From positions 248,001-312,000 of the forward strand of contig CAWKPE010000015.1 of assembly GCA_963851385.1 (NCBI GenBank): a stretch of DNA of 64,000 bases, given 5' to 3'. This document shows positions 36,830 through 46,992 of the stretch, piece by piece (position 1 is the stretch's first letter; every line of letters begins with the position of its first letter). The DNA is from CAWEFA01 sp963851385. GTDB taxonomy: Bacteria > Bacteroidota > Bacteroidia > Bacteroidales > DTGW01. The notes beneath the pieces are model-generated. The model was not told the origin of the DNA, searched no databases, and worked only from the letters and a program-made list of their open reading frames with translations. The position numbers were made by a program, and so were the translations under genes.

Positions 36830-38873
36830 TCAATAAGCTAATAATTCCTTTGCCGCATTATAAATTCTTTCATTACTAGGCAGTACTGCTCTCTCAAGAA
36901 TTCTATGAAAACCCACGGGAGTATTTGTGGAACCGACACGTTTTATTGGAGCATCAAGATATTCAAAGGCTTCAGAGGCAATTATTGCTACTAATTCTCC
37001 CCCGGCTCCACCTGTAACTTTATCTTCGTGCACAACAAGAACTTTACCGGTTTTTTTTACTGACGTCACTATTGCTTCTTTGTCAATTGGTGCTAAAGTA
37101 CGTAAATCGATTACTTCAATTTCTTTTCCTGTTTCTTTAGCAATTTGATTTGCTACTTCAACTGACATAATAGTTGTGTTCCCATAAGTAATTATGCTCA
37201 TATCATTGCCAGGTCTTCGAATACGTGCTTTGCCAAACGGAACTTCAAAATCGTCAGGAACCGGAGTTGCTGCTTTAGGTGAGTTATATAACGCTTTAGG
37301 TTCGAGAAATAATGTAACTCCTCTTGATCGAATTGCAGATTCGTAATAATCCAGCTGCATCATCAGCATAAGAAGGATATGCTATGCGAATACCCGGAAA
37401 ATTTATTAAAACCCCTTCAATGGTTTGAGAATGATATAGTCCTCCACCAATATATCCTCCGGAAGCCAGACGAATAGTTATATTTGGAGAGAATTTACCA
37501 TTAGTGCGCCAATATTCATGCGAGGTATTAACAAATTGTTCCATTGCAGGCCAGAAATAATCAGCAAATTCAGCTCCTTCAATAACAATCCTGATTTTAT
37601 CATTAAACCGGGACATCCCGTTAGCAGTACCAACAATATAATCTTCGGCAATCGGTGCATTAAATATCCTTTCATTTCCAAATTCTTTCGACATTCCTTT
37701 AGTAACATTAAAAACACCTTCTTTTCCTTTGTTTGCTATATCCTGTCCCCATAGAAAAGTATCAGGGTTACGTCTGAATTCGTCCTTTAATGTTTCATTA
37801 AGCGCTTCTATCAATTTCTTTGGTTGACCATGAAAATCATGAGTTCCATCAGGATATTTTTTGCTTATATAAGGTTCAGGAATAATAAAGTTGAAAATTG
37901 ATTCAGCTGTTGGGTCAGGAGCTGCTAAAACTTTTTTATGTGCTTCCTTAACTTCATTCTTTACCTTTTCTTCTATCGTTTGTAATTCGGCTTCCGTTAA
38001 ACGATTGTAACGAAGTAACATCCTTCGAAATTTAGCAAGCGGATCATATTCCTTAACATAATTAAGTTCATAATCGTCTCTATAAAGCTCATGGCGATCA
38101 GAGTTCGAATGCGAATGAATACGAACACAACTTGCATGAACCATTACAGGATGCTCTTCATTAATAGCAATTTTTTTAGCAGTAATCATTGTATTCATTG
38201 AATCGAAAACATCTTTGCCATTGCAAAATAATATTGTAAGGTTTTTTAATCCTCTATAATTATCAGCTACTTTATTGTTAGCAGTTTGATCCTTTTTAGG
38301 CACTGATATACCATAACCATTATCCTGAATTACGAAAATAACCTTTAATTTTTCTGTAGTAGTACCATTAATAGCTTCATAAACAAATCCTTCAGAAGTA
38401 GCAGATTCTCCCATAGAACAAAAAACTACTCCGCCCTGATGATATTTCTTTATTCCCCTTGCAACTCCAGCTGAATGAATTGCATGACTACCAACCGTAG
38501 ATGCAACATTATAGATATGCCATTCATGTTTTGAAAAATGGTTTGACATATGCCTACCTCCGCTGGTTAAATCAGTAGCTTTAGCAATACCGTTCAAAAT
38601 AATCTCCTCTGGCGTCAGACCTGCAGAAATTGCTGTAAGCATATCCCTATAATAAGGAAATAAATGATCCGTTTTGTGATCAAAGACTTGTCCAATGGCA
38701 AGTTGAATTGCATCATGTCCGGCATATGGAGCATGATATGACCAGCCAATTGCCTGTTTTAAATAATTTGGAGCACGGTCATCAATGACACGTCCTAATG
38801 CCATTAAGTAAAACCATTTTTCCAATAATGACTTTTCTGTAGTTAAAATGCTATGAACTTTCTCAATTTCCAT
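36830..38873 (-). CDS. Fused E1 alpha/beta subunit of a 2-oxoacid dehydrogenase (one frameshift)
   Basis: Thiamine-diphosphate E1 component that decarboxylates a 2-oxoacid and transfers the acyl group to the lipoyl E2. Alpha-like part: HAPYAGHDAIQLAIGQV and the TPP motif CSMGESATSEGFVYEAIN...QDNGYGISVP. Beta-like part: LWGQDIANKGKEGVFNVTKG, NAPIAEDYIVG and RIAYPSYADDAAGLL. The frame breaks after AAGLLR; removing one T from TT at 37340-37341 joins it to SAIRSRGVTLFLEPK and gives one protein of about 680 residues, the fused form common in Bacteroidota. The E2 gene lies upstream. The branched-chain substrate is inferred from the family and not proven. Confidence 0.87.
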
Positions 38874-38951
38874 TTAAAAAATTTGAATTAGATACCAATC
38901 AATAAGTCTAAATATTATTCTGAAACTTGTTCCTTATAAATAGTTTGCAAT

Positions 38952-40241
38952 TTATATACTCATATTCATATCCCATTTTTCTAAATAGTCAGAAATATTC
39001 TTTAAATAATTACCACTCAAAGCACCGTCAATAATGCGATGATCATATGTTAATGAAAGATACATTTTATAACGTATTGCAATAACATCACCAGTTGGTG
39101 TTTCTATTACAGCAGGCTTTTTCTGAATTGTACCTGTACCTAAAATTGCAACCTGCGGCTGATGAATAATAGGTGTACCAAATAAACCATGAACTGAACC
39201 AAAGTTTGTAATAGTAAATGTACCGTTAGTAATGTCATCAGGACTTAGTTTATTATTTCTTGCTTTTTCAGCCAGCATATTTAATTCTTCTGCTATTCCC
39301 AATAAACTTTTTTGATCAACATTCTTAATTACAGGAACTATAAGATTACCTGAAGGTAGCGCAACAGCCACACCAATGTTTATAGCTTTTTTTATGATCA
39401 TTTTTGTGCCATCTACAGAAGCATTAATCAAAGGAAATTTCTTAATTGCCCTGGCAACAGCTTCAATGAAAACTGGCATATAAGTAAGTTTAATTCCTTC
39501 TCGCTTTTCTATTAGTGCCTTGACTTTTTCCCTCCACAAAACAAGACTAGTAACATCAGTTTCAAAAACATTCGTAACGTGCGGAGAAATTTGTTTTGAC
39601 ATAACCATATGCTCAGCCATTAATTTTCGCATACGATCCATCTCAATAATTTCATCACCTTCATTAAGTCTAATATTTAATTTTGAAGATTCTTTTGCAA
39701 CAATTAAAGGTGCTTCAAGCGATTTACTTAATCTATTTCTTTTATTTTCGATATAGTTTAGCAAATCCTCTTTTTTAACCCTATTGTCTTTACCTGTACC
39801 TTGCACTATATCTAATTCCGAAAGCTCAATATTTTCTTCACGTGCAATATTTTTAACTAATGGAGAATAAAATCTTTTATCATTTATCAAGACTTTCTCA
39901 ATATTTTCTTTTGTTTCTATTTTTTGAGAAATAATTATTTCATTTTTGTTTTCAGTCTTATCTAATTTTTTCGTTTCATCTTTAACAGCTTTTGGTTTAC
40001 CTTCTAAATCAATTATAGCTAAAACTGTTCCAACCTGAACTTTATCATTTTCTCTAAATAGGATTTTATCAACTCTACCGCTTACAGGACTTGGAATTTC
40101 TGAATCTACTTTATCTGTAGCTATTTCAAATAGTATCTGGTCTTCTTCAATTATATCATTTTCTTTAATAAACCATTTAGTAATTGTAGCTTCTTCGACA
40201 CTTTCGCCCATTTTGGGCATTTTAATTTCAAAGTTTGGCAT
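38952..40241 (-). CDS. Dihydrolipoyl acyltransferase (E2) of a 2-oxoacid dehydrogenase
   Basis: A 429-residue E2. It has an N-terminal lipoyl domain with lysine in FEIATDKVDSEIPSPVSG and a peripheral E3/E1-binding domain (SPLVKNIAREENIELSELDIVQGTGKDNRVKKEDLLNYI). The catalytic domain carries SLTYDHRIIDGALSGNYL near the end (catalytic His and Asp). A flexible Lys/Glu-rich linker separates them. With the fused E1 downstream it is a branched-chain-type complex that yields acyl-CoA from oxoacids; the E3 lipoamide dehydrogenase gene is not here. The product acyl-CoAs would be substrates for Ptb/Buk. Confidence 0.93.
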   Translation of the reverse strand: MPNFEIKMPKMGESVEEATITKWFIKENDIIEEDQILFEIATDKVDSEIPSPVSGRVDKILFRENDKVQVGTVLAIIDLEGKPKAVKDETKKLDKTENKNEIIISQKIETKENIEKVLINDKRFYSPLVKNIAREENIELSELDIVQGTGKDNRVKKEDLLNYIENKRNRLSKSLEAPLIVAKESSKLNIRLNEGDEIIEMDRMRKLMAEHMVMSKQISPHVTNVFETDVTSLVLWREKVKALIEKREGIKLTYMPVFIEAVARAIKKFPLINASVDGTKMIIKKAINIGVAVALPSGNLIVPVIKNVDQKSLLGIAEELNMLAEKARNNKLSPDDITNGTFTITNFGSVHGLFGTPIIHQPQVAILGTGTIQKKPAVIETPTGDVIAIRYKMYLSLTYDHRIIDGALSGNYLKNISDYLEKWDMNMSI

Positions 40242-40363
40242 AAAATATTGTTTGATTACTTAATTCATAAATATTACAAAAAAAAGTCCGACAATTGATT
40301 ATCGAAATAGTAATAAAAGTTAAACAATAATTTCTGAAAATAGTTTAGAAGAAGATGTAAAAA

Positions 40364-41308
40364 TCAATTTTCTTCATTAGTAAGAATTGCTTTGTAGACA
40401 ATTGGTGCACCTGCCGGTTTCAAATCAAAACTATTGTCGACGGAATATAGGCTCCATATTTCAATGTCTGGATAACGCGCATTTAATAAAAAAGAAGCTA
40501 ATGAAAATGTTTTAGGGCCTAATGAAATTAGTATAATTCGTGAAGTCAATCTTAGATTAAGACATAAAGACGTAAGTTTAGTATCAATTTCTTCAATATT
40601 TTTTGCAGGATATTGAATCAAATGGTTTGACTGAACATCAGATAAAATTTTCCTATTATTTGTTTTGGCTATATGCGTATAATTTTCATCGAAAGATGGA
40701 TTAGGCAAGAAAAAGAAAACATCGTCAGGTTTAAAAAAGTCACATAAAAATTCAGCCTTCGATTCATCATAACCCAAACCTATGACTAAAGCCAAAGGTT
40801 TATTCTCATTGATAGATGGCATATTGACAAAAACCGGCTCTGGTTTTGACAATTTTTCTTTTTTTGCAGCAGGAGGAACAAAATGTTCAGGTGTATAACA
40901 GAAATAAACTACCAGATTATTATAGTCCAAATCATTAAATGCAAAATAATTTATAATAGTACCGTACCACATTTTTGACATGGAAGAATAATCAACAACA
41001 AGTTTAATATTTTCGCATTTTCGTCCTTCACATAATGTATCTAATATAGCCATTATTTCTGCTGATGAATCACTTTTTAGTTCGTAACACTCAAAACCTT
41101 TCTCCTTAAATAAATTTTCATTTTCTTCATGGGAATACGATTCATGCTTTTCTCTAAAAAGAAGGGCAATCTTTTTATTTGCATTAAAATTTATAGATTG
41201 AACCAAATGACTGCTGCGAGAATCATAACCGCATGCCGCGATTAACACATCAATATTTTCATTTAAAAGTTCTTCAAACGGAATTTGGTGTGCATGAACT
41301 AATTCCAT
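40364..41308 (-). CDS. Conserved hypothetical protein with GYDSRS and DYSSMSK motifs
   Basis: A 314-residue soluble protein without signal peptide or membrane segments. I do not recognise its family with certainty. Two motif-like stretches stand out: AACGYDSRSSHLV near residue 30 and LVVDYSSMSKMWYG near residue 105. The second half has LALVIGLGYDESKAEFL and RIILISLGPKTFSLA, which suggests two repeats of an alpha/beta Rossmann-like fold. It is preceded by the carboxylase operon on the other strand and followed by E2, with no obvious partner gene. No function is assigned. Confidence 0.6.
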   Translation of the reverse strand: MELVHAHQIPFEELLNENIDVLIAACGYDSRSSHLVQSINFNANKKIALLFREKHESYSHEENENLFKEKGFECYELKSDSSAEIMAILDTLCEGRKCENIKLVVDYSSMSKMWYGTIINYFAFNDLDYNNLVVYFCYTPEHFVPPAAKKEKLSKPEPVFVNMPSINENKPLALVIGLGYDESKAEFLCDFFKPDDVFFFLPNPSFDENYTHIAKTNNRKILSDVQSNHLIQYPAKNIEEIDTKLTSLCLNLRLTSRIILISLGPKTFSLASFLLNARYPDIEIWSLYSVDNSFDLKPAGAPIVYKAILTNEEN

Positions 41309-41647
41309 GGCATCGGTTAATAGTGGTTAAAAAATCTTACTAAATACTGGAGTCGTTGTACGTATTTTTTTTTAATATGTTTTTAAATTATCTAACTTTT
41401 TTATTAAAATTTTTATTCCTATTAATGATATATTTTTGCGAATAAAAATTATTAAAAGATTTTATATTATTGCTTCTAATTCGCATTATTTAGTTATGAA
41501 TCTTTTATTTATAATTGATTATTTATCTATTATAAAGTTAAACTATTTGCAACTTTTAAAAAAGAAATTCGAACAATTCAATTTTATATTATATTTTTCG
41601 GGCAAATTTGAAAATAATAAGATGTATTATTACCTTAAAATAATAAT
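41309..41647. other. Divergent promoter region before the carboxylase operon
   Basis: Extremely AT-rich 339-base gap. A 71-codon open frame on the plus strand runs into the next gene but has a composition (Ile/Tyr/Asn/Lys) expected of random AT-rich DNA; I do not call it a gene. No inverted repeat or exact promoter element stands out. Confidence 0.5.
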
Positions 41648-43159
41648 ATGATTAAAAAAATATTAATAGCAAATAGAGGAGAAATTGCAGTTCGAATAAT
41701 GCGCACGTGTAGAGAAATGGATATTAAAAGTGTTGCTGTTTATTCTGATGCTGATCGTAAATCATTACATGTTAGGTATGCAGGAGAGGCATATTATATT
41801 GGACCTTCGCCATCAAATGAGAGTTACCTTGTAATGGATAAAATAATTTCTTCTGCGAAAAAATCTGGAGCAGATGCAATTCATCCAGGATATGGTTTTT
41901 TGTCAGAAAATGCTGAATTTGCGAAAAAAGTAAGACAAGCCGGATTAATTTTTATTGGGCCATCATCTCATGCAATTTCAATAATGGGAGATAAAATAAT
42001 TGCCCGTCAAACTGCTTTAAATTCAAATGTTCCGGTAGTACCTGGTACAACCGCACCCGTGACAAGTGAAAAAGAAGTAATTCATATAGCAAATAAAATC
42101 GGTTACCCGGTTATTATAAAAGCATCTGCAGGAGGTGGAGGCAAAGGGATGCGATTAGTAACAAAAGAGGAAGAACTGTCTGAATCATTAAAGATGGCCA
42201 AAAGTGAGGCAATGGCTGCATTTGGAGATGATTCTGTTTATGTTGAAAAGTATATTGAATCACCACACCATATTGAATTCCAGATTTTAGCTGATCAACA
42301 TGGAAATGTTATTCATCTGTGTGAACGTGAATGTTCTGTTCAGCGGCGACATCAAAAAGTAGTTGAAGAAAGTCCATCACCTATTATGAATCCTAAATTA
42401 CGTGAAATAATGGGAAATGCAGCAGTTACTTTAGCAAAAGCTGTTGATTACGAAAATGCAGGAACAGTTGAATTCCTGGTTGATGATAAGGGTAATTATT
42501 ATTTCTTAGAAATGAATACACGTCTCCAGGTAGAACATCCAATTACCGAACATGTGATTGGTTTGGATCTTGTAAAAGAGCAAATTAAAATAGCATCAGG
42601 CCAAAAGTTAGAATATAAGCAGGATGATATTATGCAATCCGGACATGCTATTGAATGTCGAATTTATGCTGAAGATTCCGAAAACAATTTTATGCCTGAC
42701 CCGGGAATAATTAAACATATAACTCAACCACATGGCTTTGGTGTTCGCACTGATGGTTACGTATATGAAGGATATGAAATACCTATTTACTATGATCCTA
42801 TGGTTTCAAAATTAATTGTTTGGGGACGTACAAGAAATGATGCAATAAATCGTATGAAACGCGCATTATACGAATATAAAATTACCGGAATTAAAACATC
42901 AATTCCTTTTCTTGAACGCATTATGAAAACAAATGATTTTGTAAGAGGAAATTACGATACTCATTTTATTCAAAAAAATAGCGAAACTTTATTGCCAAAT
43001 AATCCGAAAAAAGATTCAGTCATTCGCGACATTGCAATAATCTCAGCCTATTATCATTATTACAAACGTCTGGAACAAATTAAAAAAATCAGCATTGTTG
43101 AGAAATCACAGGATTATTGGAAAAACTACGGAAGAAGGAAAAATTCAATTAGAATATGA
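41648..43159 (+). CDS. accC: Biotin carboxylase subunit (acyl-CoA carboxylase alpha)
   Basis: A 503-residue ATP-grasp biotin carboxylase. It has KILIANRGEIAVRIMRTCREM, the ATP-binding KASAGGGGKGMRLV, and EMNTRLQVEHPITEHVIG near the centre. It carboxylates the biotin on the carrier protein encoded next. Together with the carrier and transferase genes it forms an acyl-CoA carboxylase, most likely acting on propionyl-CoA. It could also support acetyl-CoA carboxylation, but the transferase is of the single-chain PccB/MmdA form. The chain is about 50 residues longer at the C-terminus than classical AccC. Confidence 0.9.
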   Translation: MIKKILIANRGEIAVRIMRTCREMDIKSVAVYSDADRKSLHVRYAGEAYYIGPSPSNESYLVMDKIISSAKKSGADAIHPGYGFLSENAEFAKKVRQAGLIFIGPSSHAISIMGDKIIARQTALNSNVPVVPGTTAPVTSEKEVIHIANKIGYPVIIKASAGGGGKGMRLVTKEEELSESLKMAKSEAMAAFGDDSVYVEKYIESPHHIEFQILADQHGNVIHLCERECSVQRRHQKVVEESPSPIMNPKLREIMGNAAVTLAKAVDYENAGTVEFLVDDKGNYYFLEMNTRLQVEHPITEHVIGLDLVKEQIKIASGQKLEYKQDDIMQSGHAIECRIYAEDSENNFMPDPGIIKHITQPHGFGVRTDGYVYEGYEIPIYYDPMVSKLIVWGRTRNDAINRMKRALYEYKITGIKTSIPFLERIMKTNDFVRGNYDTHFIQKNSETLLPNNPKKDSVIRDIAIISAYYHYYKRLEQIKKISIVEKSQDYWKNYGRRKNSIRI

Positions 43160-43220
43160 AATAAAAAAGTAAAAAACAACAACTGTAAAAATTCTATTTC
43201 TAAAATTAATAAATGTTATT

Positions 43221-43736
43221 ATGAGCCAGGATTTCGAAGTAAAAATAAATGATCATATTTCTTCAGTCAGCATTCTAAGTGAAGAAAGTAGTTTTTTGAC
43301 ATTACTGGTAGATGGAAAAAAATATGAAGTAGACATTGAATCCGTTGAAAAAAGTATCTATTCAATATTGCATAAAAACAAGTCTTATAACGTAGAAATA
43401 ATTGATGGAGATAATAGTAAGAATTTTACTGTGAACACGCTTTATCATTCTTTTGATGTAGAAATATTAGATGCTGAAGCCCGATATATTGCGAGCCGTA
43501 TGCAAACAAAAGAACTTGAAGGCAAAAATATTATTTCTTCACCCATGCCTGGCCGGATAGTGAGAATACCAGTTTCAGAAGGTCAAAATGTTGTTGCTGG
43601 TCAAACTGTAATTGTAATATCAGCTATGAAAATGGAAAGCGAATATAAATCGTCTAAAAATGGCGTAATTAAACAAATACATGTAAAAGAAGGTGACATA
43701 GTGAATGGACACCAGCCACTTTTAACAATTGAATAA
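43221..43736 (+). CDS. Biotin carboxyl carrier subunit
   Basis: A 171-residue carrier with a C-terminal biotinyl domain. The biotinylated residue is Lys137 in SAMKMES, with SSPMPGRIVRIPVSEG before and VKEGDIVNGHQPLLTIE after. The first 90 residues are a separate beta-rich region with no clear relatives to me. It sits between the biotin carboxylase (62-base gap) and the carboxyltransferase (51-base gap), so the three genes form one operon. Confidence 0.92.
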   Translation: MSQDFEVKINDHISSVSILSEESSFLTLLVDGKKYEVDIESVEKSIYSILHKNKSYNVEIIDGDNSKNFTVNTLYHSFDVEILDAEARYIASRMQTKELEGKNIISSPMPGRIVRIPVSEGQNVVAGQTVIVISAMKMESEYKSSKNGVIKQIHVKEGDIVNGHQPLLTIE

Positions 43737-43787
43737 TAGAATATAAAAAATCAAAATACTATTGAAAAATTGTAAAAATAAATTGTA

Positions 43788-45326
43788 ATGACAATAAAAA
43801 ATAAATACGACAAATACGAAGAAAAATTGCTGGCCGCCGAATTAGGTGGAGGTCGCGAGAGAATTGAAAAACAACATGACGCTGGTAAAAAAACAGCACG
43901 AGAGCGTATCAATGCATTACTTGATCCTGGAACATTTGTTGAGCTCGACAAATTGGTGACCCATCGTTGCAATGATTTTGGAATGGAAAAAAATAAAATA
44001 TTGGGTGATGGTGTTGTCACAGGGTATGGTAAAATTGACGGCCGATTAATCTATTTATTTGCACAAGATTTTACAGTATTTGGAGGTAGTTTAAGCCGTG
44101 CTAATGCTGATAAAATTGTAAAAATCCAAAAAATGGCTATGAAAATGGGTGCGCCATTAATTGGTTTAAATGATTCCGGAGGAGCTCGTATACAGGAAGG
44201 TGTTCAAAGTCTGGCAGGTTATGCAGATATATTTTATTTAAATGTGCTTTCGTCAGGTGTTATTCCTCAAATCTCAGCAATTCTGGGACCTTGTGCAGGC
44301 GGTGCAGTATATTCTCCTGCCCTTACTGATTTTATATTTATGACTGATAAAACAAGTTACATGTTTGTCACCGGACCAGATGTAATTAAAGCCGTGACTC
44401 ATGAAGAAGTAACTATGGAAGAACTGGGAGGTGCTATCACTCATAATTCAAAAAGCGGTGTAGCTCATTTTATTGGAGATAATGATGAGCATACAATTAT
44501 GATGATTCGTGAGTTATTAAGTTTTCTGCCTTCAAATAATCTTGCTGATCCTCCTGCTCATGCATGTGTCGACGATATTAGCCGGATCGATGAAAAGCTG
44601 CAAAACCTTATCCCGGATGATCCTAATAAGCCTTATGATATGAAAGAGCTTATTATGACTATTGTTGATGATCATAATTTTTTTGAAGTTCAGCCTCATT
44701 ATGCTTTAAACATAATAGTTGGTTTTGCTCGTTTCGGTGGCCGCACGGTTGGCGTCATTGCCAATCAACCTGCAAACCTTGCAGGTGTTCTTGACATAGA
44801 TTCTTCATTAAAATCTGCTCGTTTTGTACGTTTTTGTGATGCATTTAACATTCCACTAGTTACTTTCCTTGATGTCCCGGGTTTTTTGCCTGGAACAATA
44901 CAAGAATTTGGAGGCATAATTAAACATGGTGCAAAATTACTTTATGCTTATGCTGAAGCAACAGTTCCTAAAATAACGATTATAACACGCAAAGCTTATG
45001 GTGGTGCTTATTGTGTTATGTCTAGTAAGCACTTGGGCGGTGATGTAAATTATGCTTATCCATCAGCTGAAATAGCTGTCATGGGTTCTGAAGGAGCAGT
45101 CAATATAATTTATAGAGGGAAAATTAAAGGTGATGATGAAAGAAAAAAAGTAATTGAAGAATATCGCAATACATTTGCCAATCCATATAAAGCAGCTGAA
45201 TTAGGATATATTGATGAAATTATCATGCCTAAGCATACCAGAATGAAAATTATTCAGGCTTTGGAAATGACACAAAACAAGGTAAAGAATGCACCGCCAA
45301 AAAAACACGGAAACATACCGCTTTAA
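43788..45326 (+). CDS. pccB: Acyl-CoA carboxyltransferase (propionyl-CoA carboxylase beta / methylmalonyl-CoA decarboxylase alpha type)
   Basis: A 512-residue carboxyltransferase with two crotonase-like halves. It has KKTARERINALLDPGTF, DFTVFGGSLSRANADKI, GLNDSGGARIQEGV, ISAILGPCAGGAVYSPAL, RFGGRTVGVIANQP, the acyl-CoA pocket VPGFLPGTIQEFGGI, and AYGGAYCVMSSKHLGGD and EIAVMGSEGAVNI. Joined to a biotin carboxylase it should act as propionyl-CoA carboxylase; the related MmdA of sodium-pumping decarboxylases is not excluded, but no beta-type membrane subunit is in the window. Confidence 0.9.
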   Translation: MTIKNKYDKYEEKLLAAELGGGRERIEKQHDAGKKTARERINALLDPGTFVELDKLVTHRCNDFGMEKNKILGDGVVTGYGKIDGRLIYLFAQDFTVFGGSLSRANADKIVKIQKMAMKMGAPLIGLNDSGGARIQEGVQSLAGYADIFYLNVLSSGVIPQISAILGPCAGGAVYSPALTDFIFMTDKTSYMFVTGPDVIKAVTHEEVTMEELGGAITHNSKSGVAHFIGDNDEHTIMMIRELLSFLPSNNLADPPAHACVDDISRIDEKLQNLIPDDPNKPYDMKELIMTIVDDHNFFEVQPHYALNIIVGFARFGGRTVGVIANQPANLAGVLDIDSSLKSARFVRFCDAFNIPLVTFLDVPGFLPGTIQEFGGIIKHGAKLLYAYAEATVPKITIITRKAYGGAYCVMSSKHLGGDVNYAYPSAEIAVMGSEGAVNIIYRGKIKGDDERKKVIEEYRNTFANPYKAAELGYIDEIIMPKHTRMKIIQALEMTQNKVKNAPPKKHGNIPL

Positions 45327-45340
45327 TATTGTAATTAAGA

Positions 45341-46921
45341 TTAAAACTCAGAGGTAAAGTGAAACTGAATTTCCGGAAATTTTTCCTGGGCCATTTGCAA
45401 TGTATAAGATGAATCTGCTATAAACAGTTCTCGGCCATGCTTATCTTCAGCAAGAAATTGGTATTTTCGTTTTCTGAAATCTTCGAGCTGATCGTAATTG
45501 CTACTTGTTATCCAGCAAGCTTTAAATAAATTAACAGGTTCATATCTGCATGAAGCACCATATTCATGCAATAGTCTGTATTGGAGAACTTCAAATTGTA
45601 AAGCACCGACAGTTCCGATGATTTTTCTTCCGGATGATTTATTTACGTACATTTGTGCTACTCCCTCGTCCATTAATTGGCTGATACCTTTGGCTAATTG
45701 TTTTGATTTCATTGGATCCGTATTTTCAACGTATCGAAACAATTCAGGTGAAAAACTGGGTATACCTTTAAAATTTAGTTTTTCACCTTCGGTAAGTGTA
45801 TCACCTATTTTAAAGTTGCCGGTATCATGCAATCCAATAACATCACCAGGATATGCTTCGTCGATCACAGACTTTTTATCGGCCATAAAAGCTGTTGGGC
45901 TTGAAAACTTCATCATTTTGTCATTTCTGACATGCAAGTAATTTGTATTGCGTTTAAATATCCCACTGCAAATACGTAAGAATGCTATACGATCCCTATG
46001 GTTAGGGTCCATATTAGCATGTATTTTAAAAATAAATCCTGAAAATTTTTCTTCTAAGGGAAGAATTGAACGCTCAACCGCTTCAAAGCTTTTTGGCGAC
46101 GGAGCAATCTCAATAAAGCAATCAAGTAATTCATGAACTCCAAAATTATTTAATGCACTTCCAAAAAATACTGGAGCTAAATGACCTTCCAAATATTGTT
46201 CTATTTCGAAAGCCGGATACACTCCATTTATTATTTCTATATCTTCTCGAAGCACTTTTGCAAAGCGTTCACTTACATGTTTTTCAAGATTTGAATCATA
46301 TAAATCTTTGAATTCAATAACTTGCTCAATTACAGACTTATCATTACCTGCGAAGAGATTCAGTTTTTCTTCGTACAGGTTATATACGCCTTTGAATGTT
46401 GGACCATTACTTATTGGCCAACTCAATGGCCTGACAACAATTTTTAATTCTTTTTCAATTTCATCTAATAATTCAAATGGGTCTTTCCCCGACCTGTCTA
46501 ATTTATTAATAAAAACCATTACAGGAGTATTGCGCATTCTGCATACTTCCATCAAACGTCTGGTTTGAGTTTCCACTCCCTTTGCAGAATCTATAACAAT
46601 AATTACACTATCTACTGCGGTAAGAGTGCGATAAGTGTCTTCCGCAAAATCTTCATGTCCGGGTGTATCAAGAATATTAATCTTAGTGTCTTTATATTCA
46701 AAAGCCATAACTGAAGTTGAAACAGAAATGCCTCTCTGTCTTTCAATTTCCATAAAATCAGAAACAGCAGCTTTTTTAATCTTATTAGATTTTACGGCAC
46801 CGGCAATATGAATAGCTCCTCCAAAAAGTAATAACTTCTCTGTCAATGTAGTTTTCCCTGCATCGGGGTGGCTAATAATAGCAAATGTTTTACGTCTTCT
46901 AACCTCCTGGAAAAAGTTCAT
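45341..46921 (-). CDS. prfC: Peptide chain release factor 3
   Basis: RF3 is a GTPase that removes RF1/RF2 from ribosomes after termination. The 526-residue protein has SHPDAGKTTLTEKLLLF, the switch region DFMEIERQRGISVSTSV, DTPGHEDFAEDTYRTL, NKLDRSGKDPFELLDE and C-terminal domains with GTVGALQFEVLQYRLLHEYG. It matches the usual size of about 525-535. It converges with the carboxyltransferase gene 15 bases away. A TAAATTTG element lies 20 bases before the start. Confidence 0.97.
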   Translation of the reverse strand: MNFFQEVRRRKTFAIISHPDAGKTTLTEKLLLFGGAIHIAGAVKSNKIKKAAVSDFMEIERQRGISVSTSVMAFEYKDTKINILDTPGHEDFAEDTYRTLTAVDSVIIVIDSAKGVETQTRRLMEVCRMRNTPVMVFINKLDRSGKDPFELLDEIEKELKIVVRPLSWPISNGPTFKGVYNLYEEKLNLFAGNDKSVIEQVIEFKDLYDSNLEKHVSERFAKVLREDIEIINGVYPAFEIEQYLEGHLAPVFFGSALNNFGVHELLDCFIEIAPSPKSFEAVERSILPLEEKFSGFIFKIHANMDPNHRDRIAFLRICSGIFKRNTNYLHVRNDKMMKFSSPTAFMADKKSVIDEAYPGDVIGLHDTGNFKIGDTLTEGEKLNFKGIPSFSPELFRYVENTDPMKSKQLAKGISQLMDEGVAQMYVNKSSGRKIIGTVGALQFEVLQYRLLHEYGASCRYEPVNLFKACWITSSNYDQLEDFRKRKYQFLAEDKHGRELFIADSSYTLQMAQEKFPEIQFHFTSEF

Positions 46922-46940
46922 GTCCTCAAAATTGAAGCCG

Positions 46941-46948
46941 CAAATTTA
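46941..46948 (-). promoter_or_regulatory. TAnnTTTG -7 element for prfC
   Basis: TAAATTTG on the minus strand, giving a predicted leader of about 13 bases before the prfC start. Confidence 0.5.
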
Positions 46949-46992
46949 ATATTTTTGAACTTAATATATTAATCTTTTTTTGATCCCGATTT

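Noticed and set aside
41436..41651. A 71-codon frame before the biotin carboxylase gene
   Set aside because: Low-complexity Ile/Tyr/Lys sequence that overlaps the next start by four bases; no family resemblance.
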